47,207 nt of DNA, taken from Betaproteobacteria bacterium (lineage in GTDB: Bacteria; Pseudomonadota; Gammaproteobacteria; Burkholderiales; SG8-39). The notes beneath the pieces are model-generated. The model had not been told where the DNA came from. It saw only the letters and a list, made by a program, of their open reading frames with translations, and did no database searches. This document shows, piece by piece, positions 34,281 to 43,800 of the stretch. Every line of letters begins with the position of its first letter. Position 1 is the stretch's first letter. A program made the position numbers and the translations under genes. The stretch lies in assembly GCA_947476535.1 (NCBI GenBank), contig CANJRC010000018.1, forward strand, positions 1 to 47,207, given 5' to 3'.

Positions 34281-36422
34281 ATGGCCAACCGCGACGCATC
34301 GACCCCGGACTCCATGACCTGGCGCATCGGCGTCGACATCGGCGGGACCTTCACCGACTTCGTCATCCTCACCCCCGACGACACGCTCGAGCGGATCAAG
34401 CTTCTCTCCACGCCGGACGACTACTCGCGCGCCATCACCAGCGGCCTGCGCGACAACCTCTCCGATGCCGCGCGCGCGGGCGTGAGCGCCTTCGTGCACG
34501 GCACCACGGTGGCCACCAACGCCATTCTGGAGGAGACCTCGCAGAAGATCGCCCTGGTCACCACCCGCGGCTTTCGCGACGTACTCGAATTGCGTCGCGC
34601 GCGCCGGCCGCACCTGTACGAGCTCAACTGGGAGCCGCCGGCGCCGCTGGTCGATCGCGAACTGCGGCTGGAAGTCGGCGGCCGCATGGATGCCCAAGGG
34701 GCAGAGGTCGAGCCACTGGTCGACGCCGACATCGACGCCTGCATCGCCACCTTGCGCGGCGCGGGCGTTGCAGCCGTGGCCATCTGCCTGATCAATTCCT
34801 ACGCCAACCCGGCGCACGAGCGGCACGTGGCCAAGCGCATTGCCGCCGCCCTGCCTGGCCTGCGACTCACCTGCTCATCCGATCTCGCACCTGAACCCAA
34901 GGAGTTCGAGCGCACCAGCACCACGGTGGTGAATGCCTTCCTGCTGCCCATCGTGCACGACTACCTCACCCAGCTGGAGACGTCGCTTGCCGCCATCGGT
35001 GTCACGCCGCAGCCGCAGGTGATGCAATCGGACGGCACCACCGCCAGCGCCACCATGGTGCGCGAGCGGCCGTTCCTGATCATCGAGTCGGGTCCCGCCG
35101 CGGGCGTGGTAGCCGCGGCACGCTTAGCCGAACAAATGGGGCGCCCGGCCATCATCGCCTTCGACATGGGCGGCACCACGGCCAAGGCCTGCCTCGTCAA
35201 CGACCATCGCGTGGCGCTGAACGATGAGCTGGAAGTGGGCGCCGCGATCAATCGCGGCTCGGGCTTCATGCGCGGCGCCGGCCACGTGGTGCGCGCCGCT
35301 TGCGTGGACCTCACCGAAGTAGGCTCGGGCGGTGGATCCATCGCCTGGATCGATGGCGGCGGGGCGCTGCGCGTCGGCCCCAAGAGTACCGGCGCCAACC
35401 CGGGCCCGGCCTGCTATGGTCTCGGGGGCACGGAGGCCACCGTCACCGACGCGCACGTCGTGCTCGGCTACCTCAACCCGGATGCCATCGCCGGCGGCAA
35501 GAAACGCATCCACCGCGAACTCGCGCACAAAGCAGTGTCGGCGCTAGCGGCCAAGCTCAAGGTCTCCGAGCGCGATGCGGCCTACGGCATCTTCACTGTT
35601 GCCACCGCCACCATGCGTCGCGCCGTGCGCGCCGTGTCGGTCGAGCGCGGCTACGACCCGCGCCAGTTCACGCTGGTGTCTTTCGGCGGCGCCGGCGGCC
35701 TGCATGCCGCGGCGTTGGCCACGGAGCTGGAAATGCCGGAGGTCGCCGTTCCCATCGCCCCGGGGCTCTTCAGCAGCCTCGGCCTGCTGTTCTCGGATGT
35801 CGCGGTAACGCGCATCGCCAGCAGTCGCGTGGCCATTCATGCCACGTCTCCCGAGCAATCCATCGAGGCCTTGGAGCGGGACATCGCCGCGTTGGCCGCC
35901 GAGGCCACAGCGGAGTTGCGCCGGCATCACCCCTCGCAGGCGGCGCCCGTCATGGAAGCCTTCGCCAGCGTGCAATACATCGGACAGTCGGCCACGCTCA
36001 GCATTGCCATGCCCGATCGCGCACGCATCAGTAATTCAAGCGCTCGGGCCGCGGAGCTCGCCAATGCGTTTCACCGCGCGCACCAGCTGGCGCGCGGACA
36101 CGCCGCCGACAATGAGCCCATCGAAGTCACGGGGCTGCGCGTGCGGGTGGCCTTGCGCGCGCCACCACTGAAATTTAGCGAGCTGGCCCGCAGCTTCGTC
36201 ACCGCGCCCGCCGCCGGCGCAATACCCGAACGTTCACGCGACATGTACTTCGGACCCACCCTGGGTTCGCGGATGACGCCGGTCATCGCGCGTTATCAGC
36301 TCGGCGTAACACCCCGGCCCGGGCCGCTGCTGATCGAGGAGTCCGAATCCACCATCGTCGTGCCACCAGGCTTCGACGCGCGCCTGGACGAGACCGGCAG
36401 CGTGCTCATCCGCCCGCAGTGA
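34281..36422 (+). CDS. hydantoinase A / oxoprolinase A family protein
   Basis: A 713-residue protein of the HyuA family with the actin-like ATP-binding phosphate loop GVDIGGTFTDFV (18-28), VHGTTVATNAILE, TTRGFRDVLELRRARRPHLYEL, FDMGGTTAKACL, VGSGGGSIAWID and GANPGPACYG. ATG 34281 has AAGGAG eight bases upstream; an earlier in-frame ATG lies inside hyuB and is rejected. It forms a heteromeric enzyme with the preceding HyuB-type subunit. Close members cleave or carboxylate cyclic amides or ketones; which applies is unknown. Confidence 0.92.
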   Translation: MANRDASTPDSMTWRIGVDIGGTFTDFVILTPDDTLERIKLLSTPDDYSRAITSGLRDNLSDAARAGVSAFVHGTTVATNAILEETSQKIALVTTRGFRDVLELRRARRPHLYELNWEPPAPLVDRELRLEVGGRMDAQGAEVEPLVDADIDACIATLRGAGVAAVAICLINSYANPAHERHVAKRIAAALPGLRLTCSSDLAPEPKEFERTSTTVVNAFLLPIVHDYLTQLETSLAAIGVTPQPQVMQSDGTTASATMVRERPFLIIESGPAAGVVAAARLAEQMGRPAIIAFDMGGTTAKACLVNDHRVALNDELEVGAAINRGSGFMRGAGHVVRAACVDLTEVGSGGGSIAWIDGGGALRVGPKSTGANPGPACYGLGGTEATVTDAHVVLGYLNPDAIAGGKKRIHRELAHKAVSALAAKLKVSERDAAYGIFTVATATMRRAVRAVSVERGYDPRQFTLVSFGGAGGLHAAALATELEMPEVAVPIAPGLFSSLGLLFSDVAVTRIASSRVAIHATSPEQSIEALERDIAALAAEATAELRRHHPSQAAPVMEAFASVQYIGQSATLSIAMPDRARISNSSARAAELANAFHRAHQLARGHAADNEPIEVTGLRVRVALRAPPLKFSELARSFVTAPAAGAIPERSRDMYFGPTLGSRMTPVIARYQLGVTPRPGPLLIEESESTIVVPPGFDARLDETGSVLIRPQ

Positions 36423-36506
36423 ATGGGGCAGTCGATTGATCACATTTCTCTGACCAACAAAGAACAGGAAACCCGTCAATCACAGAATTGATAATAATTT
36501 TTGCGG

Positions 36507-37241
36507 CTACTTGAACAGGCCCTTGATCTTGCTGCCCACGCTCTTGGTAGCATCGACCGCAGCTCCCGCAGCGCCCGTCACCGACTGGGCCACGGTGTGC
36601 ACCAGCTGTCCCTTCAGGGCGGCAACGATCTCCGAGGCGAGCTCGCCTGAGGTGACGCCGCCCTTGGCACGACCGATGTTGCGCAATTCGATATTGGGCA
36701 GCGACAACGTGATGGACTTGCCCTGCAACAGCGCAGGCGCATAGCTCACTTTCGCGTCCCGGATCGATAGCGAATCGACGATCAGCTTTTTCGCCGGTTG
36801 CTTGTCCTTGGCGGCGGAATCGCTCTTTCCAACGGTGCGCGTCACATAGTCCTGGACGTTCTTCTGAATGACGTCGAAATTATTGCCGGCGTCCGATGTT
36901 TCGTAGTTGATGTCCGGCGCCTGCACGGCGATCTTGCGGATCACGACCACGTCGCGCGTCAGGCTGCCCAGGTCCACACCAAGCTCGATGGACCCGGCAC
37001 TCAGGGCATGCTCGGTCTTGAAGCCCTTGGGGTTGCCGATGCGAAGTCCACCGATCGCACCACTGCCGTCGGTGGGGGAAATCTTGACCTGCCCCACCTT
37101 CACCGTGGTTTGCATCATCTCCGACCCGTATTTCTCGATGGCTGCAAGCACCAGCGAATCGAGCGACGAGTACAGCCAGATTCCCGCCGCCGCGACGAGA
37201 ACAAGCACCAGTGCCGCCAGTGAAAGAATAATTTTTTTCAT
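36507..37241 (-). CDS. AsmA-like membrane-anchored protein
   Basis: A 244-residue protein with one N-terminal membrane helix (about residues 4-25) and a periplasmic beta-rich region (SLDSLVLAAIEKYGSEMMQTTV, then VKISPTDGSGAIGGLRIGNPKGF) like the start of AsmA/DUF748 proteins, ending in a helical Gly/Ala-rich tail (SVTGAAGAAVDATKSVGSKIKGLF). ATG 37241 follows GAGG. It is shorter than full AsmA proteins, so it is a small relative. Its role is unknown; AsmA proteins act in envelope lipid handling. It converges on the hyuA gene. Confidence 0.75.
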   Translation of the reverse strand: MKKIILSLAALVLVLVAAAGIWLYSSLDSLVLAAIEKYGSEMMQTTVKVGQVKISPTDGSGAIGGLRIGNPKGFKTEHALSAGSIELGVDLGSLTRDVVVIRKIAVQAPDINYETSDAGNNFDVIQKNVQDYVTRTVGKSDSAAKDKQPAKKLIVDSLSIRDAKVSYAPALLQGKSITLSLPNIELRNIGRAKGGVTSGELASEIVAALKGQLVHTVAQSVTGAAGAAVDATKSVGSKIKGLFK

Positions 37242-37337
37242 TGCCGCCTCACGATAGATTCCGGAATTTAAGCACGCAATGCCCGATCCGGGTGTCCCGA
37301 TTATCTCCGCATTTCCGACATCCGCACGCAGCCGTTC

Positions 37338-37850
37338 CTACTTGCCGAGTGCGAACACTCGCTGCGCAAACGGCGTCGCATTGCTGCCGGCCATCTCGCA
37401 GCCCCAATCCAGTGTCTGCACGCGCATGGAGATTTTCCAGCCAGCCTCCGTGCGCTTGAGACGGTCCAGATAGCGCAGGCTGATGGTGCGCAGTCGGCTG
37501 TGCGACTTTCCCTCGGCATCCGGCAGCACATGTGTCGCAATCGCATAGACCTCGCACTCGGCGACATCGCCCGCCAACCGCTCGAGGCGAAAGTTGCCCA
37601 TGAAGTGGGTCGACACCTTCACCTCGCCGCTCTTGAGCCGCCCGAAGAACGGCAGGATGGTCTGGTCCATCATGGCATCCAGGCCGAGCATCACCGGCTT
37701 CAAGTGGTAGGTCGCATGCACGTCGTCGGTGAAGCAGTCGCGCACGCCCTGCACGTCGCCACGGTCCACCGCCATGAAATAGCGCTCCTGAATATCGCGG
37801 ATGGCGGCGTAGTCGAGGAGGAATTGGTTGTCTATTTTTGGATTGGCCAT
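37338..37850 (-). CDS. SnoaL/NTF2-like protein
   Basis: A 170-residue NTF2-fold protein. The helix AIRDIQERYFMAVDRGDVQGVRDCFTDDVHATYH and the strand YLDRLKRTEAGWKISMR fit SnoaL_4-type proteins, some of which resemble the small subunit of ring-hydroxylating dioxygenases. ATG 37850 has AAGGAG in front. Function unknown. Confidence 0.82.
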   Translation of the reverse strand: MANPKIDNQFLLDYAAIRDIQERYFMAVDRGDVQGVRDCFTDDVHATYHLKPVMLGLDAMMDQTILPFFGRLKSGEVKVSTHFMGNFRLERLAGDVAECEVYAIATHVLPDAEGKSHSRLRTISLRYLDRLKRTEAGWKISMRVQTLDWGCEMAGSNATPFAQRVFALGK

Positions 37851-37896
37851 TTTTTGCTCCTTATCGATTGGAACTTCTGTTCGCTTAACGCAATCA

Positions 37897-38007
37897 TTTT
37901 GCCTGACGGCAGGTTACTTTCTTTTGAAAACCATTTCGCCTGACGGCGGGGTACTCTTTTCTAAAAGCTGTTTCGCCTGACGGCGAGTTACTCTCTTTTG
38001 CTTGTGC
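37897..38007 (+). repeat. three 37-bp tandem repeats
   Basis: GCCTGACGGC occurs at 37901, 37938 and 37975, exactly 37 bp apart; each unit continues with a GTTACT- or GTACT-like and TTTTCT-type stretch. Units 2 and 3 are closest; unit 3 runs into the hairpin element that starts at 37987. The region lies upstream of the NTF2-like gene at 37850. Confidence 0.75.
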
Positions 38008-38030
38008 AAAAGAGAGTAACCAGAGAAAAG
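37971..38030 (+). repeat. 60-bp hairpin element, copy 1
   Basis: TTTCGCCTGACGGCGA is followed by a perfect 14-bp stem, GTTACTCTCTTTTG and CAAAAGAGAGTAAC, around a 6-base loop (CTTGTG), then CAGAGAAAAG. Copy 2 at 38336-38395 is its reverse complement with compensating stem changes. Confidence 0.75.
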
Positions 38031-38335
38031 CACACCCCCGATGCATCGGTCGCCTGCGGCGACTGCCCTGCGCTGCAAAGGGGGCCCCGGAAAAGCCGCC
38101 AAGGAATGGACGCATGTGTCAGTTTTTCTGCTGTAGATGTTTGTGAGATATTGCCTTGTTATTAAAATTGGCAGTATTTATTTTGCAGGGGATGGGTTGG
38201 GGCTGGGGCCCCGTTGGGGACGCCGAGAAGCACAGGCAGCGCTGGGGTTTCGGCGAGGACTGTCTGAGGGAGCACAGCGACCGAGTTCCGCAGCCGCCAG
38301 CGCTGTCGAGCATCGCAGGGCAGTTTCGGGGTCGC
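38031..38335. other. spacer between the two hairpin elements
   Basis: This stretch holds no gene I recognise. Its right part (GCAGCGCTGGGGTTTCGGCG and CATCGCAGGGCAG segments) looks, from memory, like intergenic DNA that recurs in Burkholderiales genomes, so the whole block may be a dispersed repeat; this needs a search. Confidence 0.4.
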
Positions 38336-38395
38336 CTTTTCTTTGGTGACTTTCTTTTGGCGAAGCAAAAGAAAGTCACTCGCCCTCAGGCGAAA
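38336..38395 (-). repeat. 60-bp hairpin element, copy 2 (inverted)
   Basis: A perfect 14-bp stem, GTGACTTTCTTTTG and CAAAAGAAAGTCAC (38346-38379), around loop GCGAAG. Flanks read as the reverse complement of copy 1: TTTCGCCTGAGGGCGA and CAAAGAAAAG. Two stem positions differ from copy 1, in both arms, so pairing is kept. It lies 10 bases past the tldD stop and has no T-run, so it is not a classic terminator. Confidence 0.75.
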
Positions 38396-38405
38396 CCTGC
38401 CACAA

Positions 38406-39854
38406 CTACGCGGTCCCCCCAACCGTCAACCCATCAATCCTCAACGTCGGCTGCCCGACGCCAACGGGCACACTCTGCCCCTCCTTCCCGCAAGTCCCCA
38501 CGCCTGAATCCAGTGCCATGTCGTTGCCCACCATCTTCACCCGCGTGAGCGCATCGGGGCCATTGCCGATCAACGTAGCCCCCTTTACCGGGTAGGTGAC
38601 CTTGCCGCCCTCGATCATGTAGGCCTCGGAGGCGGAGAACACGAACTTGCCACTGGTGATATCCACCTGGCCGCCGCCGAAATTGACCGCATATAGGCCC
38701 TTCTTCACCGACTTGATGATCTCCGCGGGATCCTTGTCACCGTTCAACATGTAGGTATTGGTCATGCGCGGCATCACCACGTGCGCGAAAGATTCGCGCC
38801 GGCCGTTGCCCGTCACCGGCACGCCCATGAGGCGCGCATTCATGGTGTCCTGCAGGTAGCAGCGCAGGATGCCATCCTCGATCAGCGTGGTGCATTGCGT
38901 CGGATTGCCTTCGTCGTCCATGCTGAGCGAACCGCGCCGGCCGGCGATGGTCCCATCGTCGACCACGGTCACGCCCTTCGATGCGACGCGCTTGCCGATG
39001 CGCCCGGCGAAGGTGGAACTGCCCTTGCGGTTGAAATCGCCCTCGAGCCCGTGTCCGATGGCCTCATGCAGCAGGATGCCCGGCCAGCCGGGTCCCAGCA
39101 CGACGGTCATGGTGCCGGCTGGCGCCGGGCGCGCCCGCAGGTTCACCAGGCCCTGGGAAACGGCGTGGTCGGCATATTCGGCGAGGCGCGCATCGGTGAA
39201 CAAGCCATAGTCGCTACGCCCGCCGCCACCCGCCGAGCCCTGCTCGCGGCGGCCATTTTGCTCGACGATCACCTGCACCGACATGCGCACCAGCGGCCGC
39301 ACGTCGGCGGCCATCATGCCGTCTGCACGAGCCACCATCACCACCTCGTACTCGCCTGCCAATGACGCCATCACCTGGGTGACGCGCTTGTCCTTGTCGC
39401 GGCACAGCTTCTCCAGCTTCTCGAGCAGGCGCACCTTGTCGGCGTCAGCGATCGAGGCGAGTGGATCGAGCCCCGGATAGAGCACGCGGCTCAGGCCGCG
39501 CTGGTTCACGGCGGCGGGCTTCTGATTGCCTCCCTGGCCGGCGATGGCCCGCGTCGCCTTGGCCGCATCGTCGAGCGCCGCCCGACTGATTTCATCCGAA
39601 TAAGCGAAGGCCGTCTTCTCACCGCTTACCGCGCGCACGCCCACGCCCTGATCGATGCTGAAGCTGCCCGATTTCACGATGCCTTCTTCGAGGCTCCATC
39701 CCTCGTGGCGGGTGTACTGGAAGTACAGGTCAGCGTAATCCAGGCGATGCGTGAGCATGGAGCCGAACACGCTGGAAAGATTCCCGGGCTCGAGGTTGTT
39801 GGGTTCGAGCAGGAAATTGCTGGCGGTGCGAAAGAGTGAATCGGGTGCGTTCAT
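38406..39854 (-). CDS. tldD: metalloprotease TldD
   Basis: A 482-residue TldD protein with the zinc motif HEAIGH (His263-His268, followed by GLEGD), [11 protein letters not shown] in the N-terminal domain, [29 protein letters not shown], and the C-terminal GTCGKEGQ. TldD works with TldE/PmbA as a protease of unfolded peptides and toxin precursors; no tldE is in the window. ATG 39854 begins [10 protein letters not shown]; the longer open frame upstream is unlikely. Confidence 0.95.
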   Translation of the reverse strand: MNAPDSLFRTASNFLLEPNNLEPGNLSSVFGSMLTHRLDYADLYFQYTRHEGWSLEEGIVKSGSFSIDQGVGVRAVSGEKTAFAYSDEISRAALDDAAKATRAIAGQGGNQKPAAVNQRGLSRVLYPGLDPLASIADADKVRLLEKLEKLCRDKDKRVTQVMASLAGEYEVVMVARADGMMAADVRPLVRMSVQVIVEQNGRREQGSAGGGGRSDYGLFTDARLAEYADHAVSQGLVNLRARPAPAGTMTVVLGPGWPGILLHEAIGHGLEGDFNRKGSSTFAGRIGKRVASKGVTVVDDGTIAGRRGSLSMDDEGNPTQCTTLIEDGILRCYLQDTMNARLMGVPVTGNGRRESFAHVVMPRMTNTYMLNGDKDPAEIIKSVKKGLYAVNFGGGQVDITSGKFVFSASEAYMIEGGKVTYPVKGATLIGNGPDALTRVKMVGNDMALDSGVGTCGKEGQSVPVGVGQPTLRIDGLTVGGTA

Positions 39855-39998
39855 GGCGCGGTCAAACCTGAAAAATTGAGGGGGTATTGCAGAACCTGCA
39901 GAACAGCGCATTGCGAATCATTCTACTCCCCGCGCCGGTCGCGCCAGCAGCGTCCCAGGGGCAGCCGAGCAATGCAACCGTAACCGCCAATTCGCGAA

Positions 39999-40811
39999 TC
40001 AACTCACCCGGCGATGCTCGAGCGCCGGCAACTGGCCACGCAGCTTGGCCGTGTGCGCGGGATCCACTTCCGCCACCACCACGCCCTCGCCCTTGTCGAG
40101 CTCTGCAAGGATAACGCCCCAGGGGTCGATGATCATGCTGTGGCCATGCGTGCTGCGGCCATTGGCATGCGTGCCGCCCTGCGCCGGAGCAACGACATAG
40201 GCAAGGTTCTCGATGGCACGCGCGCGTAGCAGCGGCTCCCAGTGCGCCTTGCCGGTGGTCGCGGTAAACGCCGAGGGCACCCAGATGACATCGACGGGGC
40301 CGAATGCGCGGTACAGCTCCGGAAAGCGCAGGTCGTAGCACACCGACAAACCCATGCGCCCGAAAGGCGTATCCACCGCCACCGGGTGCAGGCCGTGCTC
40401 GATGGTGCGGCTCTCCTCGTAGCGCTCGGTGCCGTTGTTGAAGCCGAACAAATGGATCTTGTCGTAGCGCGCCACGCGCTCGCCGCGGTCATTGAACACC
40501 AGAACCGTGTTCATCACCTTGGCCGGATCGGGGCACGCCAGCGGCACCGTACCGCCCACCAGCCATACCTTGTACCTGGCGGCCGTCGCCGCAAGGAAGG
40601 ACTGGATCGGGCCGCGGCCCTCGGGCTCGCGCACCGCCACCTTGTCGCTGTCACGCATGCCCAGAATGCAAAAGTATTCGGGCACGCCGACCACGCGCGC
40701 ACCCTGTGCCGCGGCCTCGGCGATCAGCGCGTCGGCGCGCTTGAGGTTGTCGTCGATATCGGGAGAGGACACCATCTGCACCGCGGCGATCTTGAAGTTT
40801 TCCTTGCTCAT
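39999..40811 (-). CDS. carbon-nitrogen hydrolase (Nit-type amidase)
   Basis: A 270-residue nitrilase-superfamily enzyme with the triad E45 (PEYF), K118 (RYDKIHLF) and C158 (SVCYDLRFPE), plus the block IENLAYVVAPAQGG. It is most like Nit1/deaminated-glutathione-amidase type proteins, but substrate cannot be fixed. The adjacent tldD and yhdP-type genes are transcribed in the same direction, so it sits in a conserved neighbourhood. Confidence 0.93.
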   Translation of the reverse strand: MSKENFKIAAVQMVSSPDIDDNLKRADALIAEAAAQGARVVGVPEYFCILGMRDSDKVAVREPEGRGPIQSFLAATAARYKVWLVGGTVPLACPDPAKVMNTVLVFNDRGERVARYDKIHLFGFNNGTERYEESRTIEHGLHPVAVDTPFGRMGLSVCYDLRFPELYRAFGPVDVIWVPSAFTATTGKAHWEPLLRARAIENLAYVVAPAQGGTHANGRSTHGHSMIIDPWGVILAELDKGEGVVVAEVDPAHTAKLRGQLPALEHRRVS

Positions 40812-40852
40812 CCGCCAATCCTTTCACTCTATGGGCGTTCCCGCACACAACC

Positions 40853-43800
40853 TTACTGGTTCGACCCCGGGACAGCCTTCGGCGTCTCGATCTTGGTGCG
40901 CTCGACCTTCGGGTCGTTCCACGTTCCGGTCACGTCGTATTCCACGGAAAACGCCTGGCCCAGCGGGTCCTTGAGCAAGCGCTGGAACAGCGTGGCGATC
41001 ACCCCGACCGCCGGATTGGCCAGCAGTAGCGCGGTGATCGTGGATGCACCGTCGCCCACCGATGGCACCACACGCATGTGCAGGTTCTGGGTTTCGCGTG
41101 CCAGGTCCACCGTGCCGCGCATATTGACCTGGGCGGAGGCCCCCTTCATGCGGAAGTCCTGCGTGGTCAACACGCCCTTCGATACCGTGGCCGTGCCGCC
41201 CAGCGTGTCATAAGAAAAGCCCTCGCGAAACATGTCGCGCAGATCCAGCGTCACCAGCGACTGCAGCGACAGCACGCCGAGCAATTTGGCAATGCCAGGG
41301 TCGGCCTTTAGGAATTGGCCTCTTTCGGCGGTCAGCGACAGATTGCCGGTCAACGTGCCGAAGTCGATGCTTTGCGGACTGCCGGCCCAGCCAATCTTTC
41401 CTTCCATGCGCGCCGAACCGTTCTGCATCACTTTGGCGAAGCCCATTCGGTCGAGGTACTTTCCGGCATCGTTCACCTCGAGCTTCAGGTTGACGTTGAC
41501 GCTGGGGCGCGCCGCCCAGGTCTGCCAGATGCCATCGACGCTCAGCGTCGAGTCGTCCGTGCTGAGCTGCAGCTTGTCGATGCGCCACTCGCGCGCCTCG
41601 TTGTTGGTTGCCAGCAGTTCGAGCCGGCCGAGCTTCTTGTCGCGCAGGGAGAATTCCTCGGCCACCACATCCAGCGCCGGGAGTTCCCGTTGCGGCGCGG
41701 CCGTCGTACCCGATGGCACCACCCCGGCCGCGACGGGCAAGTCGTTGGGTAGCGTCAAGTGCCGCAGCCTCGCCTGCACCCGACCCCGCCCCTCCGGGCG
41801 CCATTGCACCTCTCCCGCGAATTCCCTGGCCTCGACGGTACCCGACCATTGACTGCCCTTCGCGGTGGCGCGCAGCGAGAGGTCACTGAACCGCTTGCCA
41901 CTGACGTCCAGCGCTCCGATCTTGAGGTTGATTGCTGCCAGCGCCGAAGGCGATGTCGAAGACGCGGACGGTGCTGCTGCGTTGTTGTCGCCACTGGCCG
42001 CCTGCCAGCGCTCCACGTCGAGCACGGGCAGGTTTCCGGCAATCACGATGCCCGCGCGATCAGGGACGGTGACCGCTTCGTTCAGCGCCACGATGCCTCG
42101 ATCGACGCTCAAGGACTTTCCGTCGCCCCGACGTATCAGCAGGGCATTCACGCGCCCCGGTGCCCTCCCCGCGGACACCGAAATCACGTCGCCACCCGCC
42201 GGCACGCGCAACGATGCAAAGCGCTTGAATATCTCGGCATCCGGGCTGACCGAGCGCTCGATACGCACGGGCAGCACCTCGGCCGCGAGTTTTCCGAATG
42301 GCGGCGGCAGATCGATCGACACGCCCTGCAGGTTCGACTCCACCACGACATCAATGGCTCGCCTGCGAACAATGATGTTGCTCCGCCATGGCGTGGATCC
42401 GCTGACCTGCCCGAGCATCGGCAGGTCGAGCGAGCGGCGCACGGCTGTCATGTTGGCACTGCCTTGCGCCGCCAACACCAGGGCGCCATCGGCGCGCAGC
42501 TGCCCCGACACCGACACCGGGCCGCCGAGAAATTGTGCCGTGATGCCGCGCGGCACGATACCGGCTTCCGAAAAGTCCAGGCGCCCATTCACTTGCGTGA
42601 GCGGAGGAAATTCCTCGATCGTCACCTGGTTGTTCTGAAACTGGTAGTTCCCCGCCACCCGCACCGCGGGGAGATTGCGGATCGGCAGGTCGATCCTGAG
42701 CTGCAGTCGGCCGTTCCCGGTCGCACGCACATCCTGCGTGGCACCTTCCGCATACTTTGCCACAGGAGAAGTGTCGACGAATCGCAGGAACTCCGACGTG
42801 GGGCCCTCGGCCTGGCCTTCCACAACCAGCATTTCATTCGCGTGAAAGAGATCGGCGACGGTGGCCCGCACATTCACCGCGCGCGCCCCCAGGACATTGG
42901 CACGCTGCGACAGTATCTGCATGCGCGCCCCCTCGAACAAGAGGTCGCCCGCTGCCGCGGTGACGCGCGGCCAACCCTCGGCATAGATGTAATCGACGCC
43001 GGTGAATTTACCCGCGACCTGGAAGGTGCCGTCCTTCGGTTCGGAAAACGGGAATCGTGCCAGATCGCCCTTGATCTTCAGGCGCACGTCGCTGACGCGT
43101 CCGCCGAGAATGGACTCATCGAGATATTGGCGGGTACGCGCGCTGAGGTTCGGGATGTAACGCCAGCCATTGCGCGCATCGGCACGGGGAAACTGCCCGC
43201 TCAGGTCGATGATGCCGGGAGTCCCCGGCTTCACCTCATAGCTTCCCGACAGCGAGCCCGAAAAATCGGCGTTCGCCATGGCCATCTGCTCGAAGCTCAG
43301 GACAAGGTTTCCACTTGCGTGCTTCCAGCCCACCTGACCGCTCAGCGTGTCGAACACCGGCTGAGCCACCGCAACACGGTCCGACAGGTCGAGCCGGACA
43401 TTCTTCGAGGCAACGTTCAGCGTGCCGCCCTTCTCGGTGGCTTCAGCCAGGCCCGACAGGTTGGCGAAACCCGGCAAGCCGGCGTTGGCACGAACGCTCA
43501 AGCCATCGAAGCGTGCGCCAAACGCGAACTTCTGGGGCTGTTCCGGGTCGCCGTCCCAGGTGTACTTGAGGTCGAACAAGTGCCCACGCGGGTCGGTCTC
43601 CGCCAGGCGCTTGCGAAAAGGCGCGGGGAACGGGAGGAATTCGGCGATATGCGCGAGCGGCTCCAGGTCAAGCGCGTTGGCAGTGAATTCACCGCGCGCT
43701 CCCTTGCCCGCCCCAGCCTCCTCCCGATGCACGGCAAAATCGGATGGCGCGAGGGCAGTACCGCCCTTGGTGCGCAGCACCAAGCCGCGACCGAACAGGT

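Noticed and set aside
37897-38007. CRISPR array
   Set aside because: Three repeats with a 37-bp period, but the whole units are similar to each other; there are no constant repeats with unrelated spacers and no cas genes nearby.
38346-38379. Rho-independent terminator for tldD
   Set aside because: The 14-bp stem is strong, but no T-run follows on the minus strand, and the same structure occurs in a non-terminator position as copy 1.
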